Below are positions 1-8,688 of a stretch of DNA of 10,354 bases, in pieces (within the stretch, counting starts at the first letter, position 1; every line of letters starts with the position of its first letter). Made by a program: the position numbers and the translations under genes. Location: the NCBI GenBank assembly GCA_036939755.1, contig JALLAZ010001291.1, positions 1 through 10,354 of the forward strand, read 5' to 3'. The notes under the pieces were generated by a model, which was given only the letters and a program-made list of their open reading frames with translations, made no database searches and had not been told where the DNA came from. Source of the stretch: Stephanodiscus triporus. Lineage: Eukaryota > Bacillariophyta > Thalassiosirophyceae > Thalassiosirales > Thalassiosiraceae.

Positions 1-739
1 TAGACTACAAGCAACACTGCCGGGTACAACCAGGCACATACTGCAAGGTGCATGATGAGCTGATCCCATTGAATACAGTGGCCCCACAAATGCATGCCGC
101 GATTGCTTTGGGACCTAAAGGAAATATGCAAGGGAGCATGAAATTTTACTGCCTCACAACAGGATGTGTCCTCAAACAATGGTCCTTCACACCATTGCCA
201 ATGCCAGATCGGGTGATCAAGCAGGTGAACATGATAGGACAATGAGAGCGACAAGGCAGGGACTTCCGATTCCTAAATCAACGCAAAGAACCCTATGACT
301 GGACCGACACGGTCCCCCAGGATGACCCAGATTTTCAAGGTCTACTAGAGGAACCTGAACCTGCACCGTACTACCCAGACCTATCCTCAGAGCTTCCAGG
401 AGTGACCCTAGAGGACAAAGACGTTGACCACCAAGTTGTGAGTGACGAGCCTGAGCTAGACTTTGCTGAACTGGCGCAGCGGCGCTGGACAATGTGGGGA
501 TCAATGCCAACAAACGCATACAGGCTGCACAATGCACAAACACAGCTCCTGGCCCTGTCCTTATCAAGGGCGCCAATAACAAAATCTTGTATGATATCAC
601 CTTTGACATGCCTGACGATGGCCTTGTAGCTGATACCGTTGTACTGGTAGACGATATGACACCAGTACACGATGCTGTGCATGATCTTGCTCACGCAACT
701 ATTGATATCCTAATGGACACCGATGATACATCAAGGTGA
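1..739 (+). pseudogene. Copia polyprotein remnant: post-integrase region and integrase-RT linker
   Basis: Reading in the frame of position 48 gives the stretch following the copia integrase core, with conserved pieces such as AIALGPKGNMQGS, LTTG and LPMPDRVI. A TGA at 243-245 interrupts it. The same frame then stays open and encodes an acidic linker (EPYDWTD, DDPDFQGLLEEPEP) until about 480. There a frame change moves the coding sense to a second frame (GINANKRIQAA, ILYDITFDMP, then DDMTPVHDAVHDL), which ends at 737-739. This part of copia pol evolves fast, so only its position and these motifs support the call. It is not expected to make a protein. Confidence 0.7.
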
Positions 740-1447
740 TACCCAACATGATTGTGCAGGAGTGTGACTCGATATATGCCACAAACAACCTTCCTACAGC
801 TAGGGGAGGTGAGCACACAGGAGAGTTGTGGACGCAATTAAACTGACAGGAGCAAGAAAGGAGGTGCATGCTACCACATGGATGGGAATGACCATGATGC
901 AAGACGGCACAGATCACGCCATTGATAAGGAATTAGTGACTAAGTCAGAAGACAAGTTCAAAGTTTGGGCCTACGTGATGACACAATACAACCTGAAACC
1001 TGGTCTACGCAAGTTTGGTGCAAGAGGCGCAACCAGGGCAGTCAATGAGCTGATGCAACTGCACATCATGATCATGGACATGTGGACAGCGATGGATCCC
1101 TCCAAGATATTGCGAGAGGAAAGAATGAAGACCTTTTCGTCCCTGTTCTTCCTTTAGGAGAAGCAAACTGGGAAGATCATTTAGGAGAAGCAAACTGGGA
1201 AGATCAAAGGAAGAGTGTGCATCAACGGAGCACCGCAACACACATACATACCCAAGGAGGAGGCAGCATCACCGACAGTATCGACGGAATCGACTTTCAT
1301 CACTGCATCAATCGCAGCACACGAACATAGGAAAGTCAGATGATGCTATGACATCCCAAGCAAATTCGTCAATACAGACATAGACAAAGACATGCTAATG
1401 GTGTTGAAGGGAGATCTGGCATTGCACCGCAAATCTACAGGAAATAT
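740..1447 (+). pseudogene. Copia reverse transcriptase remnant, N-terminal part, with stops and a duplication
   Basis: The start (740-827) is badly broken, with only a YMPQTTFLQLGEV fragment readable. From 828 one frame gives EVHATTW, a region ending QLHIMIMDMW, then MDPSKILREERMK and SSLFFL, which lead into the RT fingers. It continues as TGKIKGRVCINGAPQ, YIPKEEAASPTVSTES and FITASIAAHE, all typical of copia RT. In-frame stops occur at 1155 (TAG), 1182 (TAG) and 1341 (TGA). The segment with DIPSKFVNTDID (about 1347-1382) corresponds to RT motif A and still holds its aspartate. Near 1415 the frame changes again, apparently with loss of a few codons, before IAPQIYRKYV. Confidence 0.8.
1153..1206 (+). 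repeat. 27-bp perfect tandem duplication inside the RT remnant
   Basis: The 27-bp unit at 1153-1179 is repeated without change at 1180-1206. It is nine codons long, so it kept the frame, but each unit carries the same in-frame TAG. The stop was therefore probably present before the duplication. Confidence 0.9.
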
Positions 1448-2644
1448 GTGACGGTTGACAAGAAAGGAACGCCGATACTATATGTCAAACTACAGAAAGT
1501 GCTGTATGGACTGATGAGAGCGAGTCTACTATTCTACAGAAAACTACAAAAGGAGCTAGCAGTACTAGCAGAGGCTTACGGGTTCGAAGTTAATCCATAC
1601 GACCCATGCATCGCTAATAGGATGACGGCAAGCGGGAGCAGGAAACACGTTCGTGTGGCACGTGGACGATCTTATGGGATCATGCAAGGATGACTTCAAA
1701 CTGACAAAGTTGTCCTGTTACCTTGCAAAGATATATGGACCAAAGTTGACAATGCACACGGGACGCAAGCATGATTATCTTGGAGTAGACATGGAGTTCA
1801 GGAAAAACGGAACCCTAGGAGTGTCGATGATACCTTACCTTAAGAACATGATTGCAGAATTTCCAGAGATGATCACGGGGAAGTCGCCAACGTCAGCAGC
1901 TGGCCATCTATTCAAAATCAGAGAGGAGAAAGATGCAAAGCCGCTGGAAGAAGAGAGAGCACTGGCTTTTCATCATACGGTTGCTCCACTGCTGTTCATG
2001 ACAATGAGGGCAAGAAGAGACATCCAAACCGCAGTGGCTTTCCTCACCACGCGGGTGAAGAATCTAGATGAGGATGATTGGGGAAAGCTGAAGAGAGTGC
2101 TAAGATATCTTAACGGGACGAAGTATCTGAAATTTAACCTGAGCATGGACAACCTTGGGATACTTAAATGGTTTGTGGATGGATCCCACACTGTACATTG
2201 GGACTGCAAAGGGCATGGAGGCGCCATCTTCACAATGGGTAAGGGAGCCACCTCGAGCTATTCACGGAAAGTGAAGCTGAATATGAGAAGCTCGACCGAG
2301 ACAGAATTGGTGACAGCAGACATGTACATGCCAGAGATGCTTTGGACCTTGTACTTCATACAAAGTCAGGGATACGGAGCAGAGTGCATCGGTCTGTACC
2401 AAGACAACATCAGTACTCAACTGTTGATGAAGAATGGACGATTCTCCAGTGGGAAGAAAACAAAACACATCAAGGCAAAGTTCTTCTTCATCAAGGACAA
2501 AGTTGATGAAGGAGAGATGCAAATTCTTGATTGTCCAACTGAAAATGAATGCGAGCACAGCTCATGAACTGTGCGGTGGACTATGATGAGGATGAGGAAC
2601 AAGAAACAATGCAACCCGTCAAATTGTTGCCTAAAGGAGGGATG
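1448..2644 (+). pseudogene. Copia reverse transcriptase core, RNase H and C-terminal tail remnant
   Basis: From 1448 one frame gives KLQKVLYGLMRASLLFYRK and NPYDPCIANRM, classic copia RT. Near 1630-1640 the frame shifts, and the next frame (from about 1635) reads FVWHVDDLMGS, with the YVDD-box equivalent at about 1656-1670. This frame stays open to 2567. It carries RTs C-terminal HHTVAPLLFM and YLNGT, then RNase H with DGSHTVH, SSTETEL and YQDNIST holding the expected acidic residues, and finally GKKTKHIKAKFFFIKDKV. After CPTEN (about 2536-2550) a small deletion and frame change remove the usual DxxTKPL segment. The tail MRAQLMNCAVDYDEDEE resumes at 2549 in another frame. It is the best-preserved part of the element, but broken at both ends. 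Confidence 0.9.
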
Positions 2645-2670
2645 ACTCCCCTTCAGGCACCGCAGGAGTG

Positions 2671-2870
2671 TGTTGGGAATAGTGCAAAGTCAGCGCGGAT
2701 GACAGACAGACAGATCGGAGTATCCAGGCTAGTGAAGCACTCCAGACCACTAGTTAAGAGGAGAAGAAGAGAGTAAAACAAAGGAAGTGAGTGATAAGCT
2801 CACCTTATATTAATTATTTAGCAATACAGTGTCATGTGCTTAGCATTGCAAAGTCGATGTCTTCTCAACA
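2671..2870 (+). repeat. Candidate 3' LTR of the copia element
   Basis: The segment starts TGTTGGGAATAG and ends CTTCTCAACA, so it has TG...CA ends within a 5-bp inverted repeat (TGTTG/CAACA), as copia LTRs usually have. It lies a short distance after the pol tail and is preceded by a weakly purine-rich stretch (about 2661-2670). An A/T-rich stretch at about 2806-2822 could act in transcription or polyadenylation. The 5' LTR is outside the window, so the boundaries cannot be tested. If correct, the 3' target-site duplication would begin TTCAG at 2871. An alternative start is 2669. Confidence 0.5.
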
Positions 2871-3117
2871 TTCAGCAGCCTATTTCTTGTGGCAAAAGCG
2901 CTCGCATCCGCCCTATCCGCCATCGGTATCTACTTATTTGGATCAGAAATTAGGTGAGGCTGTTCAGTTTTTGGTTTGTGCATAAAAAGAATATTTATTT
3001 CCTTAGTTTTCTTCTCAGCCTGAAGTCTTGACGCAATGGAAATCAGACATCATGAGTGAGGTACTATCCTAATTCGTGTGCCCCGAACAAGATATTGCGT
3101 CTAAAGAATGATTGACA
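2871..3117. other. Spacer between the retrotransposon and psb27
   Basis: No coding region was recognised. The right part should hold the 3' UTR and polyadenylation site of psb27, which is read leftward. An A/T-rich stretch lies at about 2981-3012. Confidence 0.4.
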
Positions 3118-4092
3118 TTAACGGTCACGCTTGAGACTCTTGTCGATTTCAGCATATTCCTGATACAACCTCTTCCTCCTCTTCTCCGGGAGTGGGTACT
3201 TGTATCCGTAGCTGGTGTAATGCCCGGCCAAAACGTTAATCGACGTGTACAACGTCGAGAAGCTGGGCTTACCAGCCACTTGCGGGAATCTCCTGTAATA
3301 ACTCACGAAGTCGATCATTTCCTTCTTGAGATTCTTGCCGAAGTCCTCCATGCGGTCGGCGCCCTTGGCGAGGCCGGTGGCGGTGACCATGTGATTGCGT
3401 ACGCGGGCGGCGTCCGTCTCGTATTTGTAGGTGAGGCCCCAGTCGGTGGGGAAGACGTAATCTTTAGTTTGTTCGGGGACGGCGATCTCGGCCGAGGCGA
3501 CGTTCGGGAAGAGGATGGCAGACGCCGCGGCGGTGGAGGCGGTTTGGAGGAACTGGCGACGAGCGGATTGTTCGCTCTGGATTTGACGAGAGAGGCAAAA
3601 AATGGGGTAAAAATAAATATCCAGACTGCCGAGCACATCCGCGAAAAAAGTGTTCCTAGCTGCCACGACTCTCATCTAGGTATTATTGAGGGGCAGTCAA
3701 CTTTGCCTGCCTGCCATATTGAGGGGGAGGGGCCTAGACGACGACCGCTTCGTCGTCTGAACGAATCGATTTTACTCGGTTCTTTTTTTTCCCGCGACGC
3801 TCGCCTTCCTTCCCGTTTGATATTCGATTTCGTCATGGATCCCTTGCCCACCACAGCAATATGTGGGTGGCTAAGAGATACGAACACAAAGAAGCCGTCG
3901 TTTGTCTCCATCCCCCATTTTTCTGTCGCCACACCCAACGCAGCGCCGCCATGACCTCCGAACCGATCATCGTCATCACACCTAAATTTGCACGAGGCAC
4001 AAATCGCCCGACCGAGTCTACCCACTTACCGGCACGGAAAACGCCCCGACAGTGGATGCCATAGCGGCGACGAGGATGAGATTGGTCTTCAT
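3118..4092 (-). CDS. psb27: Psb27, thylakoid-lumen photosystem II assembly/repair factor (nuclear gene, two exons)
   Basis: Psb27 binds CP43 on the lumenal side of immature photosystem II and holds off premature assembly of the manganese cluster (family knowledge). Exon 1 is 4092-4030 and exon 2 is 3576-3118. The intron (4029-3577, GTAAGT...CAG, phase 0) is 453 nt. The joined product has 173 residues. Residues 1-21 form an ER signal peptide with a GA|FSVP site, matching the ASAFAP-type motif of secondary plastids. ARRQFLQ (26-32), a hydrophobic stretch and AxA ending at A50 form a Tat-type thylakoid signal. The mature part (about 51-173) has the family signature: YYRRFPQVAGKPSFSTLY, SINVLAGHYTSYG and LPEKRRKRLYQEY. 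No lipobox cysteine is seen, unlike cyanobacterial Psb27. An in-frame ATG at 3675 lies inside the intron and would lack the signal peptide. A small extra exon in the intron cannot be excluded. Confidence 0.93.
3577..4029 (-). other. psb27 intron, 453 nt, with a hairpin
   Basis: The donor is GTAAGT (4029-4024). The acceptor CAG (3579-3577) follows a T/C-rich tract. This intron is several times longer than the other introns in the window (67-103 nt). It contains a perfect 9-bp stem (AGACGACGA/TCGTCGTCT) with a 5-nt loop at 3736-3758. Two copies of TATTGAGGGG lie close together at about 3682-3726. No coding content was recognised on either strand. Confidence 0.6.
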
Positions 4093-4619
4093 GGTTCTCT
4101 AGAATGAAAATCAGAATGGAAAGGTACGATGTTAGCGGCGGCTGGTGGTCGGTGTCAGGATCCCTCTCACTCTGTGTCATCTGCTGTGACGACAGCGCCC
4201 ACACAACACACAAAAAAACTAACGCACAGACTCTTTTTGTGTTGAGTTTTGCGGATACGCCACGCCACGTAAGTACGTATGCGCGTGGATAGATTTCTCC
4301 CTCTATTGTACTCTCTACGATATTCCCCCCTGGGGAATCTGTCTCATGCCCGAGATAATTAGGTATGGTACTAGTAAAATAATGTGAAGCCCAGGGAGAA
4401 GTCCCAAGATTGATGGACTCCCCAAAAGCCCCCAACATCACCCACACACACAAAAAAACCCTTCGCGCTCCACCACCGCCAACATACATGCGGGGTTCGT
4501 TGCCAAACAAAAAATCGCATTGCTCCGCCGCACCTCCGACCCCGCGATTCACAACAAATACGCACTCGACGCCCACCGAGTCAAACGAGACCGACGAATC
4601 CATCGCGCCCCACAACGTC
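4093..4619. promoter_or_regulatory. Divergent spacer: promoters and 5' UTRs of psb27 and the MBD/HOP2 gene
   Basis: psb27 is read leftward from 4092 and the MBD/HOP2 gene rightward from about 4620, so both promoters should lie in these 527 bp. The 14-mer ACACACAAAAAAAC occurs twice, at 4206-4219 and 4446-4459, exactly 240 bp apart. The frame of the right-hand gene is open back to an ATG at 4410, so part of this stretch may be coding. From about 4560 its composition looks like the exon that follows. No TATA box or named motif could be assigned. Confidence 0.45.
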
Positions 4620-7600
4620 ATGACCGCGAAGACCAAGGCCAGCGGCAACATCGACGACGGCGCCGACGAAGCGACGGAGGCTCGCGCCAATGCCGCCGGC
4701 CTCAACGACCCCGCCGCGGACGTCGAGGGCGGGGAGGAGGACGCTCCCGAGATGTCCGTCGACGGCGACCGTGCGTTCCGCGCCAAAGCCGACTCGGTCG
4801 ACGCCGATGGCGACGATGGGGAGGAGGAGGGCACGTCGACCGGCGGGACCAACGACGAGACGGAGGGCAACGACGCCGAAGGGCGCGACGAGGAGATGGA
4901 CAAGGACGTCCCCAATGATGGCGGGGACGACGAGGACGGTGCTTCGCACGACGAATCGAATGACGAGAGGGCCGATGCTGATGCCAAGGGCGACCGACCC
5001 GCCGCCGAGGGATTGCCGGACGGTTGGACGCTTCGACGCGTGCCCCGCGACAAGGACCCATCGAGATCCGATATGCGTTGGTTCTCGCCAACAATGTCGT
5101 ACAGGTTCAATACCCTTCTCCAGGTCAGGCGATTCCTCGCTTGTTTGGAAGGCGCGGGCGGGAACGAGGTCGTCGCGTACGGTTATTATTCCACGAAGAA
5201 GGACAAGAAGCAGCAGAAGGATAGGAGCGAATCTCCCGCAGTAGACGACGTCGTCGCGCAGACGTGCGACGAAACGATTTCCAAGGGCGAGGAGAGGGAG
5301 GGAGGATCCCTTCCTGATACGTCCGGCGACGAACGCGCGCATGCCGCCACGGACGAAGACGAAGAAGAAGCAGAGGGAGGGGCGGAAGAGCTATGGGACC
5401 TCAAGATGGTACTTACCGCCAAGGAAATTCTCAAGCCCCGCCCGATGCCGTGCATGGGAGACGAATGCGACCTAGTGGCCTGCTGCATCTGGTCCTCAAA
5501 TCTCGACCCAGAGACGCCGTGGTGCTCGTGCCTCGACTGCCAGGCGGAGTACTTCGGGGGTTGGCCCGAGAATGCGGACGACATTCCCATCAAGGTCCTA
5601 GACGACGAGCGGCGCATTGCGATGACCGAGAAGTGCACCCTGGAGGACCATCCGGCGATACCGAATCTGCCATCGAGGGCTCGCGGTGCCAAAGGGGGCG
5701 AATCCTCCGACAATGCCGATGCCGATGCCAATGCCGCCGTGCCCAAAGAGAACGTGAGCGGCAAAAACGACGAGTCGCCGAGCGACGACGACGAACAGGG
5801 AGACGGTGTATTGTGGGAGCTAACGAAGATATACAACGAGAAGGATTTGAGAAGGGCCAAGCAGACTATGTGCTCGGGCGAGGAGTGTGATCTCGTCGCA
5901 TGCAGTAGATGGGAGTCGAACGAGGGCGGGAAATGGTTCTCGTGCCTCGATTGCCAGGAAAGGTGAGTGGGCAAAACGACGTCGCTTTCTCTTACGCTTT
6001 CTATAATCTGCCACGTTTCGTCCCTTATCAAGTTTTACTTGTCTCGTCTTTTAGTGACTATGGTGGATGGCCAGTGAAAGACGAGCTCCCACTAGATTTC
6101 CTGTCGGAGGAGAGTCGTCGGCTCATTGCCGAAAAGTGCTCGGCGGAGGAGAGTCCGACCATGCCAGATCTTCCAACGAGCATGGCATTGCTATCAACTG
6201 CTGACGCGGACGGGAACGAAAATAGTGGGAGGGCCTGTGCCATCACGCCTCCTCCATCCCACAACCGGGCTGTCGCTGAGAATCAATCAGAAGTCGTCGT
6301 CGGTGCCGTGCATGTCAAGGAACATACCAAGGAAAGAGAGGTTGGCGTGACACCATCGCCAATGCCACCGAAGGGTGCATCGAATAAAGCCGCTGCTAGA
6401 AAGTCGATTGACGCCGCCCCCACCGCGAAGAACCCTACCGTCGAAAAGCCAAAGGTGATGTCGAAGAGCGCGATCGAGGCGCACCGCAAATGGCAAGCCG
6501 AGGCCGAAAAGCTCGGTGGGCCAGATGCTCGCGTCGTCGTGAGCAAACCCGATGCGAAGAAGCTCATTTTCGACAAGTTGCACAACGAATTCGCTCCGAT
6601 GAATATCGATGGGGTGTAAGCTGCGTTTCACTTTTGTGCCTTATTTTTGGTTGTTGTCTCCGTGTAAATCGTACATTTTCTATGCTGCCTCCGTGTCATC
6701 GCCTCCAAACGTATACAGGTTCAAAAAGCTCAAGGCCGTGGTTCCATCCATCGTCTTAAAATCTTGCCTAGACGAAATGGTCGACAAACACATGAGCAAT
6801 CCATTTGCAGAGGGCAGTGACGATGATGACGACGAAGATGACGGCAAGCCCCCGAAGAAGAAGACTTCCAAGAAGCCCGCCGACGACTCGGATGAGTATT
6901 CTGGATCACTCAAACTCAAGGAAGGTCGGAACGTCCAGAACAATCTGTATTATGTCGATCATACCAAATTATCCAACGAAGGAAACGGATTACTTCCTGA
7001 AGTTAGGAATGAGCTGCTGTGTGATATGCAGAAGTCAAAGACCGAGTTCGACCAATTGGCTCGGCAGCTCAAGACTGTCACGGCGGAAGCTGTCCAGCTT
7101 GAGTCGGAGCCGAAGAACGAATTGCTCATTCTGGAGGTGGCCGATCTTGAGAAGAAGATTGAACAGATGAATGATAGCCTCGAGGAGTCTCGGCACCATG
7201 TGTCAAGTAAGTCTGGCGAAAGGATATTCTGCATTCTTCTTAGATGTTCTGCCATCGTTTCATACTTAACCGTCATGAATGCATGAACCTTTATCATAGA
7301 CGAAAAATACGCGCAGAAAGTCAAAAAAGAAATCGAGAACATGGCATCTGTTTGGCGCAAGCGAAAACGACAGTGTATTGAGGTAATTGAGAATCATGAT
7401 AATTGCATTTGATGCGATAGAATCATGTTTTACGTATCTCACAATCACGTGTTTTATTTCAATGACATCGAAGTTCATCTCAAACATGGAAGAGTCCACG
7501 GAGGGTACCATCAGTCTCAAGAAGTGCTTGAATGGCGAAGGCGCACTAGAAATTGACAGTGACGAAGCAGCCATCAAAGCGGCGATTGCATTCGCCCACA

Positions 7601-7755
7601 GGAAGAGGCCCAATGTTAACCGAGGAAGCTTGACGGGTGGCGGGAAGAGAGGCGGAGAGAGTTCTGGAGTGCGTCCAGACGAAAACTTCATCGGGGTGCA
7701 GCTCAGCGCCCAGGGCAGGCCTGAGAGGGTGTTCGCGAAATGTCCCGAAGAATGA
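4620..7755 (+). CDS. HOP2: Apparent fusion: MBD-like domain, two Cys-rich modules and a HOP2 (TBPIP) meiotic recombination protein
   Basis: Five exons: 4620-5962, 6055-6615, 6719-7206, 7300-7382 and 7474-7755, giving 918 residues. Residues 1-130 are acidic and low in complexity. Residues 132-190 (LPDGW, RWFSP, LQVRRFL) resemble a methyl-CpG-binding domain. Two Cys modules follow (C278-C307 with GGWP to 316; C418-C445 with GGWP to 454). A linker rich in A, P and K leads to a HOP2-like winged helix (about 613-715). An acidic/basic insert (664-696) lies in its wing, followed by a coiled coil (about 728-795), WRKRKR (816-821) and the C-terminal EESTEGTISLKKCL with IDSDEAAIKAAIAFA. HOP2 works with MND1 to help DMC1/RAD51 pair homologues in meiosis (family knowledge). 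Frames agree across all four junctions; the last acceptor (AAG) is weak. The start could instead be 4410 (70 residues longer). The join could also be two genes read as one. Confidence 0.72.
5712..5735 (+). repeat. Four tandem RATGCC hexamers in the acidic linker between the Cys modules
   Basis: AATGCC, GATGCC, GATGCC and AATGCC run in a row and encode alternating Asn/Asp and Ala. This is a coding microsatellite in a linker that need not keep a fixed length. Confidence 0.8.
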
Positions 7756-7991
7756 AGTACAGCGTGATCACATTGCGCGGGGATCAGTGTCTTGGAAACA
7801 TTGAGGACCACCGCTGCAATGAAAATGAAGAGAAGCGACGAGGGAAAAAACAGAAGACGTGGATGTACCATCACCAATTGCTGCTTTTGCCCAAGATTCT
7901 TGGGACTTGTGTTCCTCATACGCCGAGGACGATAGCACACCAATAGTTTTCGTTTATGTAAATCTTTATAAGCAAGAGGAGCCTCAGTCCT
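7756..7991. other. Convergent 3' spacer between the HOP2 fusion gene and UNC119
   Basis: Both neighbouring genes end here, so the stretch should hold two 3' UTRs and their polyadenylation sites within 236 bp. No gene or strong motif was seen. Short open frames lack any recognisable domain. Confidence 0.5.
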
Positions 7992-8688
7992 TTAGTCAAT
8001 CATTGCCAAGCTCGCAAATTCCTGTGCACTGGTATGTTCTACCCAATTCTTCTTCTCTTTCACATACTGATAGCGTGCTTTGTTATGCATGATCAGCTCG
8101 TCGCCAACGAAATAAAAGCTGTCGCTCACCGTTTCAAATGGATTTCCGATCATTTTTTGTATGATATCCTCGTTGAGGGGAGGGACGTCGTAGATAGCAT
8201 CCCAACTGTTGGTGCTTAAAGGAATGCAGAAGCCGAAGCTGAAGTCGTAACTTTTCACAAGCTGGTTTTGGAAGTAGTGGCGCTCAATCATCCGTAAGTT
8301 GGCAACCGGGTTTTCGCCGACCGTGAAAGTGAGGCTGAAACAAGCATCCGTTGGTTATGTTACATTTCCCAGAAGAGCACCGGAGGAGTGGTCGTTCTCA
8401 CCTTGTCGATACTACAGGCAACCGCAACACATCTTCACTGAGGGTATACTTTATGGCTCGAGAGCAGTCATCGTCGTCGAAGTTGTCACAGTCTACGTCA
8501 CTAGACCCAACCATCGAAACGCCATGTCCCATTTCGAAGAAGACACGCTTCGACGCGTCATCGCGGATAGCAAACTTGACAAATTCGATGTTGTATACGT
8601 TTGACGATAATGAACAGAGAAACCCCTTGGTTGGTTTGCTCATTCGAAGGACATGCTTCGGACCGATAGCGATCCTCTTTGCCATCAT
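7992..8688 (-). CDS. UNC119: UNC119 / PDE6-delta family lipid-binding trafficking protein (two exons)
   Basis: UNC119 proteins bind the myristoylated N-termini of cargo in a beta-sandwich pocket and deliver them to cilia or membranes, with release by ARL3-type GTPases (family knowledge). Exon 1 is 8688-8402, exon 2 is 8334-7992, and the intron is 67 nt (GTGAGA...CAG). The 209-residue product shows GPKHVL (9-14), [14 protein letters not shown] (30-43), FTVGENPV (99-106), MIERHYF (111-117), FGFCIP (129-134), [13 protein letters not shown] (160-172) and [12 protein letters not shown] (176-187). The MIERHYF and MHNKA motifs favour UNC119 over PDE6D. An acidic loop ([11 protein letters not shown], 64-74) separates two core strands. 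A C-terminal tail of about 20 residues goes beyond the usual end. The frame stays open a little upstream of 8688, so the N-terminus may be longer. Confidence 0.9.

Larger units (their letters stand above)
1..2870 (+). mobile_element. Degenerate Ty1/copia LTR retrotransposon, 3' part, cut by the window's left edge
   Basis: The + strand keeps, in copia order, remnants of the region after the integrase core, the integrase-RT linker, reverse transcriptase, RNase H and a short C-terminal tail, followed by a candidate 3' LTR. Placing RT and RNase H after integrase is the copia (Pseudoviridae-type) order, not the gypsy order. Reading frame changes near 480, 740-827, 1415 and 1635, plus stops at 243, 1155, 1182 and 1341, show the copy is dead. 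The 5' LTR, gag, protease and integrase catalytic core lie outside the window or are lost. It sits downstream of psb27, in convergent orientation to it. The family call rests on recognisable motifs, not a search. Confidence 0.9.

Noticed and set aside
3112..3954. 280-residue open frame on the + strand
   Set aside because: It is antisense to psb27 exon 2, whose product is clearly recognised, and shows no domain of its own.
3833..5110. 425-residue open frame on the - strand
   Set aside because: It covers psb27 exon 1, the promoter spacer and the antisense of the acidic exon. Its Ser-rich composition is what the reverse of GAC/GAG-rich coding gives, and no domain is seen.
4581..6031. Long - strand frames of 253 and 281 residues, and Arg-rich + strand frames at 4520-5244
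   Set aside because: They are shadows of the MBD/Cys-module exon, produced by its GC-rich, stop-poor codons. The real frame has the duplicated Cys module and agreeing splice phases.
7383..7473. Alternative acceptor TAG near 7418 in the last HOP2 intron
   Set aside because: It runs into an in-frame TGA before the conserved EESTEGT segment. The AAG acceptor at 7471-7473 keeps the frame.
7266..7943. 225-residue - strand open frame
   Set aside because: It is antisense to HOP2 exons 4-5 and includes their intron. The + strand carries the recognised HOP2 C-terminus.
8012..8080. Possible tiny intron near the 3' end of UNC119 (GTATGT...CAG, 39 nt)
   Set aside because: It is too short for splicing and lacks a pyrimidine tract. 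The frame is open either way, so it was kept as coding.
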